The position numbers and the translations under genes were made by a program. From assembly GCF_900107375.1 (NCBI RefSeq), contig NZ_FNPT01000008.1:131361-195360 (forward strand): 64,000 bases of DNA. The letters run 5' to 3'. Under the pieces are notes generated by a model. The model was not told where the DNA came from and made no database searches. It saw nothing but the letters and a program-made list of their open reading frames with translations. Position 1 is the first letter of the stretch. Each line of letters starts with the position of its first letter. Positions 6,834 through 14,014 of the stretch are shown here, piece by piece. The stretch comes from Lysobacter sp. yr284 (GTDB lineage Bacteria; Pseudomonadota; Gammaproteobacteria; Xanthomonadales; Xanthomonadaceae).

Positions 6834-8780
6834 TCACCGCGCGACCCGCACCCGCGCCGCCAGCGCCAGTCCCAGCAGCGCCAGCGCCAGGGCGATCGCG
6901 AACCCGCAGGCATAGGCCAGCGTGTGCGAGCGCGCCAGCAGCGCGGCGAACAGCGAGCCGCCCGCGGCCAGCGCGGTGGCGGTGTAGATCGCATCGCCCA
7001 GGTGCAGCGCCGAGGAGTTGCGGCCCTGTTCCTGCGGCGGCGACAGTTCCAGCATCAGCACCGACAGGGTCGGGTAGATCAGGCCCATGCCCAGGCCCGC
7101 GACGATCCAACCGCCGATGCCGAGCGCGACCGGCGCGCGCAGCAGCGCCATCGCGGCGATCGTCGCCACGCCCAGGGCGATCATCGCCATGCCCGCCTGC
7201 AGGTAGCGCCACGGCCGCTGCGGCTGGGCGTCGCGGCCGCGCAGCCACGAGCCGCTCGACCAGCCGATCGCGCCCAGGGTCAGCACCGCGCCGGCCCAGG
7301 TCGGCGACAGCCCGCGTTCGGACGACAGCAGCAGCGGGATGTAGGCCTCGGTGAGGAAGTAGGCGCCGGCGGCGATGCCGCGCAGCGAGACCACGGTCGG
7401 CAGGCCGCGCGCGGCGCGCAGCGCGCCGCGCGGCAGCAGTTGCGAGGCCGCCAGCATCAGCGCGACGGCGGCCGGCAGCAGCCACACCAGCGCGCTCCAG
7501 CCGCGTTGCTGGCCGCCGTAGTGCAGGGCCAGCAGGCTGGCGGTGGCCAGCAGCGCCCACGGCAGGCGCAGCGCGTCGCCGCGGCGCGGCGGTTCGGCCT
7601 GCGCCACCGGGCCCAGCCCGCGCAGCGCCGGCAGCACCCAGCACGCGGCCAGCGCCGCGACCGCCGGCACCGCCAGGAACACCCAGCGCCAGCCGACGTG
7701 TTCGACGATGGCGCCGCTGATCGCCGGGCCGACGATCGCCGGCAGCACCCAGGCCGCGGCGAACGCGGCGAAGATCTTGACCCGCAGCGCCGGCGGATAG
7801 ACCCGGCCGACCACCACGTACAGCGCCACCGAGATCAGCCCGCCGCCGAAGCCCTGGATCACCCGTCCGGCGACCAGCCAGCCCATCGACGGCGCCAGCC
7901 CGGCCACCACCAGGCCCAGCGCGAACCAGGCGATGCCGTGGCGCAGCGGCGCGACCGGGCCGCGCGCGTCGGCCCAGCGTCCGGCCGCGACCATGCCGAC
8001 CACGCTCGCGGCCAGCGTCCCGGCGAAGGCCAGCGCGTACAGCGGCAGGCCATCGAGCGCGCGTGCCACGGTCGGCATCGCCGTGGTCACCGCCAGCGCC
8101 TCGAACCCGACCAGCGCGACCAGCGCGACCGCGCCGGCGGTAAGCCCGCGATAACGCGGCGCGAACAGGCCCTGCGCGGCGGGGTCGTCCGGCCCGCCGC
8201 GTTGCGCCGCGTTGGCCTCGTCTGCGCCCGCGCCGGAGCCGGAGCCGGCCGTGGCGCTGGTGGCAGGGGCTTGAACCCCGGTGCTTTGCGTTCCGCTTGC
8301 CATATCCTCGCCTGCTTCGAAGCTGGCCGCGGCTCTTGTGGGAGGGACTTCAGTCCCGACGCTGTCCGTTCCGGCCGCCGCATCCTCGCCCGCATCGAAG
8401 CCGGCTGAAGCGCTGATGGGAGGGACTTCAGCCCCGATGCTGCCCGTTCCGACCGCCATATCCTCGCCCGCATCGAAGCCGGCCGCGGCTTTGCCGGCCG
8501 GGCCCGCAGCCCCGATGCCTCGCGCTGCGAGCGCCGCGTCCGGTCCGGCGCCGCCTCGCACGGACGCTCCCATCCCGGCCGATCCGCTCCGCTGCGCCAG
8601 CATAGGTTCGTCGGGGACTGGGATGGAAGCGTCCGCGCCAGGCGGCGCGTGGCGGACGTTGTCGGGAGAGCCTCCGGCTCCGCTGCCCTGCGACCCGATC
8701 ACATGGCCCATCGGCTCCGGAGGCTCTCCCGACAACGCCCGCGCGTGCCCGCCCGAGGCGTCGCCGCTGCGCTCGCTCAT
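6834..8780 (-). CDS. MFS drug/metabolite exporter with repeat-derived N-terminal extension
   Basis: A 648-residue protein: about 190 residues of low-complexity sequence, then a complete MFS transporter. The transporter part has RYRGLTAGAVALVALVGFEALAVTTAMPTVARAL (TM1), the motif-A equivalent GRWADARGP, GRVIQGFGGGLISVALYVVVG, and about 12-14 TM segments, as in DHA2/multidrug-type exporters. The start at 8780 is supported because its ATG overlaps the TGA of the upstream quinone oxidoreductase (ATGA), implying translational coupling. The extension is odd. It holds three 26-residue repeats (units like AGFDAGEDAAAGTDSVGTEV) encoded by 78-bp tandem copies of the window's intergenic palindrome, plus an IR-encoded segment. 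An internal start near the TM domain cannot be excluded. Its operon lies under a SoxR-type promoter, so it likely exports a redox-active compound. Confidence 0.85.
   Translation of the reverse strand: MSERSGDASGGHARALSGEPPEPMGHVIGSQGSGAGGSPDNVRHAPPGADASIPVPDEPMLAQRSGSAGMGASVRGGAGPDAALAARGIGAAGPAGKAAAGFDAGEDMAVGTGSIGAEVPPISASAGFDAGEDAAAGTDSVGTEVPPTRAAASFEAGEDMASGTQSTGVQAPATSATAGSGSGAGADEANAAQRGGPDDPAAQGLFAPRYRGLTAGAVALVALVGFEALAVTTAMPTVARALDGLPLYALAFAGTLAASVVGMVAAGRWADARGPVAPLRHGIAWFALGLVVAGLAPSMGWLVAGRVIQGFGGGLISVALYVVVGRVYPPALRVKIFAAFAAAWVLPAIVGPAISGAIVEHVGWRWVFLAVPAVAALAACWVLPALRGLGPVAQAEPPRRGDALRLPWALLATASLLALHYGGQQRGWSALVWLLPAAVALMLAASQLLPRGALRAARGLPTVVSLRGIAAGAYFLTEAYIPLLLSSERGLSPTWAGAVLTLGAIGWSSGSWLRGRDAQPQRPWRYLQAGMAMIALGVATIAAMALLRAPVALGIGGWIVAGLGMGLIYPTLSVLMLELSPPQEQGRNSSALHLGDAIYTATALAAGGSLFAALLARSHTLAYACGFAIALALALLGLALAARVRVAR
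8260..8493. repeat. Three 78-bp tandem repeats inside a coding region
   Basis: Units begin at about 8260, 8338 and 8416. Each has a half of the dispersed GGGAGGGACTTCAGTCCCGA element followed by a conserved spacer containing ATCCTCGCCYGCWTCGAAGC. The period of 78 bp (26 codons) keeps the reading frame of the MFS gene on the minus strand. All three units are in the same orientation, unlike the inverted pairs between genes. Confidence 0.85.
8658..8736. repeat. Perfect 20-bp inverted repeat within the MFS 5' coding region
   Basis: GTTGTCGGGAGAGCCTCCGG at 8658-8677 is exactly complementary to 8717-8736, with a 39-bp loop. It is a second palindromic family, distinct from the GGGAGGGCTTCAGG element. 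It lies in the codons for roughly residues 15-41 of the MFS extension. Confidence 0.85.
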
Positions 8781-9769
8781 GCGCTCAACCTCAGCAGCGA
8801 CAGCGGCATGGCTTCGTACACCATCAACACCACCTTGCCGCGCGCCGGGCCGCGCTCGACCGCGCGGTGGGCCTCGGCGGCGCGGGTCAGCGGGAACATC
8901 TCGCGCACCGGCACCAACAGGCCGTGGCGCTGGTGCACGGCCACCAGTTCGGCCAGGCGTTCGCGGCTGCGCTGGCTGCGCAGCGCGGGCAGGCCGTGGC
9001 GCGGCGACAGGCTCAGCGCGCGCGCCGCAGCGACGCGCTGCAGCCACGGCGCGAAGCCGTCGTCGCCGCTGGCGTCGAACAGCGCATCGACGCCGCCGGG
9101 AGCCAGCGCGCGCGCGCGCTCGATGCCGCCGCCGTCGTCGGCCACCGGCTGCGCGCCGAGCGTGCGCAGGTAGTCGTGGTCGGCCGCGGCGGCGGTGCCG
9201 ATCACCCGCGCGCCCCAGGCCACCGCCAACTGCACCGCGACGCAGCCCAACGCGCCGGCGGCGCCGTGGATGACGAGGGTGTGCCCGGCGCCGACCTGCA
9301 ACTGGCGCAGCGCGGCGTGCGCGGTCTGTCCGGTCGAGGGCAGGGCGCCGGCGACCGCCCAGGTCATGGTGTGCGGCTTGTGCACCAATTGTTCGGCCGG
9401 CACGGTCAGCGCCTCGGCGTAGCTCATCGCCGCGGCCCAGCCCATCACTTCGTCGCCGGGCTGGAAGCCGCTGACGCCGGCGCCGACCTGGTCGACCACG
9501 CCGGCGAACTCGTTGCCGAGCCGGTGCGGGAAGCGGGCGCCGCCGCGGCCGGCGGCGCCCACGCCCAGACCGCTGCGCAGGGCGATGTCGCTGGGCCGCA
9601 CGCCGGCCGCGCGCACCCGCACCCGCACTTCGCCGGCGGCGGCCTGCGGCATCGGCAGCTCGATCGCGCGCAGCACTTCCGGCGCGCCATAGCGGTCGAA
9701 CACCACGGCCTTGACCCGGGGGGAAGGAAGCGAATCGTGCGCGGACGTGCGCTTGCGCTGCGAGGCCAT
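8777..9769 (-). CDS. Quinone oxidoreductase-like MDR (zinc-type alcohol dehydrogenase superfamily)
   Basis: A 330-residue medium-chain reductase. It has an N-terminal GroES-like domain (KAVVFDRYGAPEVLRAIELPMP; LGNEFAGVVDQVGAGVSGFQPGDEV) and a Rossmann NADPH domain (GAAGALGCVAVQLAVAWGARVIGTA). The catalytic and structural zinc cysteines of alcohol dehydrogenases are absent. That is as in QOR/zeta-crystallin-type enzymes, which reduce quinones or enones with NADPH in the cytoplasm. It starts at the ATG at 9769, about 20 nt downstream of the expected start point of a SoxR-type promoter. Its TGA overlaps the ATG of the MFS exporter, so the two form an operon. A role in coping with redox-cycling quinones or phenazine-like compounds is inferred from this context. 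Confidence 0.9.
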   Translation of the reverse strand: MASQRKRTSAHDSLPSPRVKAVVFDRYGAPEVLRAIELPMPQAAAGEVRVRVRAAGVRPSDIALRSGLGVGAAGRGGARFPHRLGNEFAGVVDQVGAGVSGFQPGDEVMGWAAAMSYAEALTVPAEQLVHKPHTMTWAVAGALPSTGQTAHAALRQLQVGAGHTLVIHGAAGALGCVAVQLAVAWGARVIGTAAAADHDYLRTLGAQPVADDGGGIERARALAPGGVDALFDASGDDGFAPWLQRVAAARALSLSPRHGLPALRSQRSRERLAELVAVHQRHGLLVPVREMFPLTRAAEAHRAVERGPARGKVVLMVYEAMPLSLLRLSA

Positions 9770-9797
9770 GACTTGACGCCTGATTGGGACGGGGAGC

Positions 9798-9828
9798 AGC
9801 ATAGAACCTGGACTTAAGTTGAGGTCAA
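9798..9828 (-). promoter_or_regulatory. MerR/SoxR-type promoter with 19-bp spacer and SoxR box
   Basis: On the minus strand TTGACC (plus 9823-9828) and TATGCT (plus 9798-9803) are separated by exactly 19 bp, the stretched spacing of MerR-family promoters. Within the spacer and -35 edge, 9807-9824 reads CCTGGACTTAAGTTGAGG. This is an 18-bp imperfect palindrome matching the known SoxR box CCTCAAGTTAACTTGAGG at both ends, with half-sites complementary at 7 of 9 positions. It drives the quinone oxidoreductase-MFS operon and lies 68 bp from the divergent soxR ATG. Seen in sequence; regulation itself is inferred. Confidence 0.85.
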
Positions 9829-9891
9829 GGGCCTGCGTGCGGTTTTTTGCCGCAGTTCCGGCCCGGCCGCGCACACCGACCGAGGCGGTGC

Positions 9892-10380
9892 ATGAACATG
9901 GCGATGGAACTGAGCGTGGGGCAGGTGGCCGAACGGTCCGGGGTGGCGGTGTCGGCGCTGCACTTCTACGAGGCCAAGGGCCTGATCCACAGCGTGCGCA
10001 CCGGCGGCAACCAGCGCCGCTACAGCCGCGACACGCTGCGCCGGATCGCGGTGATCCGGGTCGCGCAGCGCGTGGGCATGCCGCTGGCGACGATCCGCGA
10101 GGCGCTGGACACGCTGCCGGATTCGCGCGTGCCGACCCGCGCCGACTGGAGCCGGCTGTCGGCGGCGTGGAAGGACGAACTGGAGCAGCGCATCGCCCAC
10201 CTGAGCCTGATGCGCGACACCCTGGACCAATGCATCGGCTGCGGCTGCCTGTCGCTGGACCGCTGCCGGCTGGCCAATCCCGACGACGCCTGGGGCGAGG
10301 CGGGCTCCGGCGCGCAGCGCTGGGCGGCGGCGTTGAAGGAGAGCCGGCCCAAGCGGCGCGGCAAGCGCGCGCAGGAGTGA
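9892..10380 (+). CDS. soxR: SoxR, redox-sensing MerR-family activator
   Basis: A 162-residue protein closely following E. coli SoxR. It has a MerR winged helix (SVGQVAERSGVAVSALHFYEAKGLI, then GNQRRYSRDTLRRIAVIRVAQRVGMPLATI), a dimerisation helix, and the [2Fe-2S] cluster site CIGCGCLSLDRC with four cysteines in the SoxR spacing (CX2CXCX5C). Oxidation of the cluster by redox-cycling compounds activates transcription. I chose the ATG at 9892 (MNMAMELSVG); the ATG at 9898 is an equally good alternative. It is divergent from the quinone oxidoreductase-MFS operon, whose promoter carries a SoxR box. Outside enterics SoxR usually controls small sets of oxidoreductase and efflux genes directly, and this arrangement fits that pattern. 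Confidence 0.95.
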   Translation: MNMAMELSVGQVAERSGVAVSALHFYEAKGLIHSVRTGGNQRRYSRDTLRRIAVIRVAQRVGMPLATIREALDTLPDSRVPTRADWSRLSAAWKDELEQRIAHLSLMRDTLDQCIGCGCLSLDRCRLANPDDAWGEAGSGAQRWAAALKESRPKRRGKRAQE

Positions 10381-10401
10381 GGGTTCGGGCGAGCCGAGGC
10401 G

Positions 10402-10472
10402 AAAGCATCGGACCTGAAGGCCCTCCCACAGAAGTCCGCGGTTGTGGCAGGGCCTTCAGGTTCGATGCTTTT
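10402..10472. repeat. Dispersed palindromic element, reverse/forward pair
   Basis: The reverse half AAAGCATCGGACCTGAAGGC (from 10402) is followed by the forward half TGTGGCAGGGCCTTCAGGTT (from 10443). The arms are in the order opposite to the 5293 copy. It separates soxR from the DUF1993 gene. Confidence 0.75.
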
Positions 10473-10529
10473 GGCTCAGTTCGCCGCGCACCGTTACCAT
10501 GTCCGCTTCCCTCCCACTTCGGTTCCGCC

Positions 10530-11039
10530 ATGACCGTATCGATGTACTCCGCCAGCGTCCCGGTGCTGCAGCAACTGCTCGGCAGCCTGTCCACGATCCT
10601 CGAGCGCACCCAGGCCCAGGCCGCCGAGCGCAAGATCGACGCCGACGCCTACCTGCAGGCCCGCCTGTTCCCCGACATGTTCCCCCTGCTGCGCCAGGTC
10701 CAGATCGCCTGCGACTTCGCCAAGGGCATCGGCGCGCGCCTGGCCGACGTGGCGGTGCCGGTGTACGACGACAGCGAGCGCAGCTTCGACGAACTGCAGG
10801 CGCTGATCGCCAAGACCCGCGCGTTCCTCGACGGCCTGGAGCCGGCGCTGTTCGAAGGCGCGGACGACCGCGAGATCGTGCTGCGCCCCGGCACGCCGAA
10901 GGAGCGCCGCTTCAACGGCCGCGACTATTTGGTGCACTACGGCCTGCCGCAGTTCTTCTTCCATGCCACCACCGCCTACGCGATCTTGCGCAACAACGGC
11001 GTGGAGATCGGCAAGCGCGATTTCATGGGCCAGTACTGA
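10530..11039 (+). CDS. DUF1993-family protein
   Basis: A 169-residue cytoplasmic protein matching the DUF1993 type: N-terminal YSASVPVLQQLLGSLSTIL, then DAYLQARLFPDMFPLLRQVQIACDFAKG, and a C-terminal YLVHYGLPQFFFHATTAYAILRNNGVEIGKRDF. The conserved late histidines (HYGLP...FFFH) and the first helix suggest a DinB-like four-helix bundle, which in other members can bind metal. The function is unknown. The ATG at 10530 follows a short spacer after a palindromic element, so it is probably its own transcription unit. It ends at a strong terminator at 11094. Confidence 0.85.
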   Translation: MTVSMYSASVPVLQQLLGSLSTILERTQAQAAERKIDADAYLQARLFPDMFPLLRQVQIACDFAKGIGARLADVAVPVYDDSERSFDELQALIAKTRAFLDGLEPALFEGADDREIVLRPGTPKERRFNGRDYLVHYGLPQFFFHATTAYAILRNNGVEIGKRDFMGQY

Positions 11040-11093
11040 ATCGGCGAATCGGATTCGGAATCGGATCCGGGTTCGGATCCGGGTTCGAATGAA

Positions 11094-11120
11094 AAGGCCC
11101 GCTTCGGCGGGCCTTGTTCG
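11094..11120 (+). terminator. Intrinsic terminator after DUF1993 gene
   Basis: AAGGCCCGC (11094-11102), a TTCG tetraloop and GCGGGCCTT (11107-11115) form a perfect 9-bp stem followed by GTTCGTTG. The T-tract is weak but the UUCG-capped GC stem is typical of terminators in this lineage. Its upstream A-run would also serve the opposite strand poorly. Confidence 0.75.
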
Positions 11121-11174
11121 TTGCAGGGGATGGCTTGCCGCGCGTGTCGGAGCCTGTCGCGATCCGGCCGAACA

Positions 11175-11255
11175 GCGTCGGGCCTGAAGGCCTTCCCACA
11201 AGCGCGAGCCGAGGCCTGAGGCTGTTGTGGGAGGGCCTTCAGGCCCGACGCTTTC
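11175..11255. repeat. Dispersed palindromic element, reverse/forward pair
   Basis: The reverse half GCGTCGGGCCTGAAGGCCTT (from 11175) and the forward half TGTGGGAGGGCCTTCAGGCC...GACGCTTTCC (from 11226) flank a 25-bp loop. Confidence 0.8.
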
Positions 11256-11413
11256 CGATCCGGCAGCGACACCGGACATGCCCGTGTCCAGTCGCGAAAA
11301 CCGCCGCGCAGCGCGCCGCCGCACACCGTATTTTCCATCGCGTTTTTCGACCGCCTTCGCATCGGGTCTCGGCCCCTGCGACGCCCGCTTGCGATGATGT
11401 TTTCCCGTTGGCG

Positions 11414-11425
11414 GCAAGCGCTTGC
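11414..11425. promoter_or_regulatory. Possible LacI-family operator
   Basis: GCAAGCGCTTGC is a perfect 12-bp palindrome with the central CG and flanking AAGCGCTT typical of LacI/GalR-family operators. It lies upstream of the secreted Ig-like protein at 11540. No LacI regulator is present in the window, so this is pattern recognition only. Confidence 0.3.
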
Positions 11426-11539
11426 GAACGGGTCCGGACCCAGGCCATGGACGCGATCGCGCAAGCGGCGCGCGCACGGATGCGCGGTCCGGAATCTTCG
11501 GATCCCCCGATCCCCAAGATCCCACCAGAAGGAGTTGGC

Positions 11540-12118
11540 ATGCCGTACAAGAGTATCCAGGGGCCCCTCGTGCTGAGCCTGGCGCTGATCGCGCTGGGAG
11601 CGGGCGCGATCGGCGCCCCGCAGTCGAAGGATGGACTTCTCGACCTTTCCCTCAGCCAGGTCGTCTCCGCCGCCTCGCAGCAGGCGCGCGCGCACGACGC
11701 CGAGCAGCGGTCCTTGCAGCGGCGCGCGGACCGCGAACGCTTCCAGCGCGCGCTGCAGCCGCGCGGCGACGCGGCGCTGGCGCCGATCGCGCGCGAACTG
11801 GCGCAGCTGCGCCGCTTCGAGCCGCTGCGCGCGGGCGACCTGGTCACCCACAGCGTCGACGGCGCCGATTCGACCGTGGCGCTGCGCGGTTTCGTCGGCA
11901 ACGGCGCGCCGCTGCGCTACAGCCTGGTCCAGGCGCCGCGCCACGGCCGGGTCACGATCGAACGCGACCGCGCGACCTATCGCCCCGATCCGGGCTTCGC
12001 CGGCGTGGACAGCTACACCTATCGCGTGCAGGCCGGCGGGGCGAGCGCGGAGGCGATGGTCGCGGTGACCGCGATCCGCGACCGCGCGCTGCCGGCGACG
12101 GCTGCGGCGGCCTTGTAG
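11540..12118 (+). CDS. Secreted protein with Ig-like/cadherin-type C-terminal domain
   Basis: A 192-residue protein with a Sec signal peptide (LVLSLALIALGAGAIGA, cleavage likely after residue 26). A charged, Gln/Arg-rich helical middle (QQARAHDAEQRSLQRRADRERFQRAL, about residues 47-75) follows. The C-terminal beta domain has the pattern RYSLVQAPRHGRVTIERDR...YRPDPGFAGVDSYTYRV. That last pattern (APxHGxxxI...YxPxPGFxGxDSFTY) is the bacterial cadherin-like/Ig fold also present several times in the giant autotransporter at 16057. A good ribosome site (AGAAGGAG) precedes the ATG at 11540. Function unknown; a periplasmic or surface-accessory role is inferred from the export signal and fold. Confidence 0.75.
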   Translation: MPYKSIQGPLVLSLALIALGAGAIGAPQSKDGLLDLSLSQVVSAASQQARAHDAEQRSLQRRADRERFQRALQPRGDAALAPIARELAQLRRFEPLRAGDLVTHSVDGADSTVALRGFVGNGAPLRYSLVQAPRHGRVTIERDRATYRPDPGFAGVDSYTYRVQAGGASAEAMVAVTAIRDRALPATAAAAL

Positions 12119-12960
12119 CCGCCGTGCGATTCGGGCGCCGCCGCGCAACGCGGTGGCGTCGGCAGGACCCCGCAATGGGGTAGGGGACGGCTCCCGGCGC
12201 CAGGCGCGCGAGCCGATGCCGCCACCGCCCGCGCCTGCAGCGCTGGCATGCACGCTGCTGCGGTCGTCTCGTCGTGGTGACGGCCGAAGCGAGCGCGCGG
12301 CCGCGTGCAGGGCGCGGCGGTGGCGGCGGTTCCCCGGTGTCGGCCGGCCGCGGCGTGCGCAGACAGATCGATCTGCGCCGCCGCGGCCGGTACGGGCCGA
12401 AACGCGATGCGAAGCACGCGCGCGCATCGGTCGGCGCTCGCATGCGGCGCCGGCGCGGCACGGCGGTCGCGCCGGGTTTGTTCGCAGGTTCGCCGGCGGA
12501 GACGCAGGCGCCGGGCGAGCGCATGCGCAAGTGCGTTGCGCGAAGCCGCGTGCGGCTACGCGTACGCAGGAACAGGACGTCTTTCATCCTCGTCAGTGAT
12601 GGAAGCCGAGCGGGCAGGACGCCCGCGACATCGGCGGCTCCGGCTGCCGCGCCGCCCTGGGCGCGGCGTGGCGGCCGGGGCCGGGCGATGCGGACTGCGC
12701 GGCCGCGGATCGCGAGGCGTCGGGCCTGACGGCCCTGCCACCCTGGCATTGGACGCAGCCAGGCCGGTGTGGGAGGGCCGTCGGGCCCGACGCTTTCCGA
12801 CCGGATGCGCGCCGCGCCGCGAAGCCGAGGATTGCGCGCGCAACGACGCGTTCCTCGCCGCCGCCGGTCGGCCAACCGCGCGCGCCGCGCAACGGGGGGC
12901 TTGCATCCGCGCGCCGGCGCAGGGACGATGCGGCCTCGGCTTTTGGGGAGGCCCGCATCG
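12119..12960. other. 842-bp intergenic region, no gene recognised
   Basis: Several short frames are open on both strands here, but all read as Arg/Ala/Pro-rich low-complexity sequence without recognisable family, start context or conserved motifs. The only clear structure is the palindromic pair at 12714-12799. The last 30 bp hold a plausible ribosome site (TTGGGGAGG) for the gene at 12961. Confidence 0.5.
12714..12799. repeat. Dispersed palindromic element, reverse/forward pair
   Basis: The reverse half GAGGCGTCGGGCCTGACGGC and the forward half TGTGGGAGGGCCGTCGGGCC...GACGCTTTCC are separated by about 25 bp. Both arms carry the same compensating change (CTTCAGG to CGTCGGG/CTGACGG), preserving base pairing. 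Confidence 0.8.
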
Positions 12961-13254
12961 ATGGACTTGCTGACGCTCGATCATTTTTCTTCGCACGTGA
13001 ACGAGACCTACGCCGCGCGCATCAACGACGGCGAAGTGCCGTTCGTGTTGGTCGAGGCGCGCGCGCTGAGCACCCAGCCGCAGCCGATGGCGGGGCGGGT
13101 GCCGTTCTCGCTGCTGTTCCGCAACGCCTCGGCGTTCCTGTTCCCGCAGCAGATCTATCCGATGCGGCATGCCTCGATCGGCGAGGTCGGCATCTTCCTG
13201 GTCCCGGTCGCGCGCGAGCGCGAGGGCTTCCTCTACCAGGCCGTGTTCAACTGA
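12961..13254 (+). CDS. Small protein resembling DUF6916
   Basis: A 97-residue soluble protein: MDLLTLDHFSSHVNETYAAR, then VPFVLVEARALS, MAGRVPFSLLFRNAS, FPQQIYPMRHASIGEVGIFLVPV and a C-terminal EGFLYQAVFN. The last segment (IGEVGIFLVPV...YQAVFN) and the small size match, from memory, the DUF6916 family. Members of that family are typically encoded beside phage-tail-collar (microcystin-dependent) proteins, as here. It lies on the opposite strand to the collar operon at 13412-15741. An accessory or assembly role for the collar proteins is an inference from that neighbourhood. A GGGGAGG site precedes the ATG. Confidence 0.7.
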   Translation: MDLLTLDHFSSHVNETYAARINDGEVPFVLVEARALSTQPQPMAGRVPFSLLFRNASAFLFPQQIYPMRHASIGEVGIFLVPVAREREGFLYQAVFN

Positions 13255-13411
13255 CCGGCCGGCCCGCGCGCGTCTGCGCGGGCATCGCTTCGCCTCGGCG
13301 CGTCGCCGCCGGGGATCGCGCCCGCCGCGTTTTCCAGGGGCTGCGCCCGGCCGCGATCGGCCGCCGCGCGCAGCAGCGCACGGATCGGGTCGGCCGCCGT
13401 CGCGGCGGCGC

Positions 13412-14014
13412 TCAGCGCAGGTCCGATTCCCAGCGCATCGCCGCGTGGGTCGGCAGGTTCTCGGTCAACACGAATCCCAAGCGCTCGTACAAGCGGCGCG
13501 CACCATGGTTGCCGTGCTCCACGTGCAGGCGCATGCCGCGTCCGCGCGCGTGCGCCTCGTCCTGGGCCCAGCGCACCAGTCCCGCGCCGATGCCGCTGCC
13601 GCGCGCGCGCGCGTCCAGGCTGATGTCCACCAGCAGGTGCTCCGGCGCGGCGCGCTGCAGGTAGATCCGGCCGACCGGTGCGCCCTCGTGCTCCACCACC
13701 AGGAAGTCGGCGCGTTCGTAGTAGCGCACGTAGTGCAGGTGCTGCATCGCGAACTGCTGGTCCAGGAACGCCGCCAGCGCCTGCGGCGGCCAGCCCATCG
13801 GCGCGAATTCGTGCGCGCGCAGCTCGCGGTACAGCGTGCGCAGCCAGCCGATGTCGTCGGCGCGCGCGGCGCGCAGGCCGATCCCGCGTTGCGCCAGGGA
13901 CGCGGGCAGGTCCAGGCCGTCCCCGCGCCCCTCCGGGGGCGCGGGAAGGTCGGTGCGGTCGGCGCGCGGCGGCGGGAACGCCAGCGCCGGCGCAGCGGAG
14001 GGCAGGGCCTGCAT
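13412..14014 (-). CDS. GNAT-family N-acetyltransferase
   Basis: A 200-residue protein with a poorly conserved, Pro-rich 45-residue N-terminus and a GNAT domain: GIGLRAARADDIGWLRTLYRELRAHEF, FLVVEHEGAPVGRIYL and LVDISLDARARGSGIGAGLVRWAQ. The last contains the acetyl-CoA pyrophosphate loop, RxxGxGxxL-type. ARRLYERLGF follows. Its ATG (14014) shares one base with the TGA of the upstream tail-collar gene (TGATG), so it is translated as the last gene of that operon. An acyl-CoA-dependent modification of the collar proteins or of a surface polymer is a reasonable guess but not shown by sequence. Confidence 0.85.
   Translation of the reverse strand: MQALPSAAPALAFPPPRADRTDLPAPPEGRGDGLDLPASLAQRGIGLRAARADDIGWLRTLYRELRAHEFAPMGWPPQALAAFLDQQFAMQHLHYVRYYERADFLVVEHEGAPVGRIYLQRAAPEHLLVDISLDARARGSGIGAGLVRWAQDEAHARGRGMRLHVEHGNHGARRLYERLGFVLTENLPTHAAMRWESDLR

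Larger units (their letters stand above)
11040..11539. other. 500-bp intergenic region: tandem short repeats, terminator, palindrome, possible operator
   Basis: Directly after the DUF1993 stop, about 11048-11090 is a small direct-repeat tract built on GGATTCGGAATC / GGATCCGGGTTC. Then comes a terminator (11094-11120), a copy of the dispersed palindrome (11175-11255), and a 12-bp perfect palindrome GCAAGCGCTTGC (11414-11425) about 115 bp before the next ATG. No gene is recognised here. Confidence 0.6.

Noticed and set aside
12119-12960. Small coding genes in the 842-bp gap
   Set aside because: All open frames are low-complexity Arg/Ala/Pro sequences without ribosome sites or conserved motifs, and frames on both strands are equally open.
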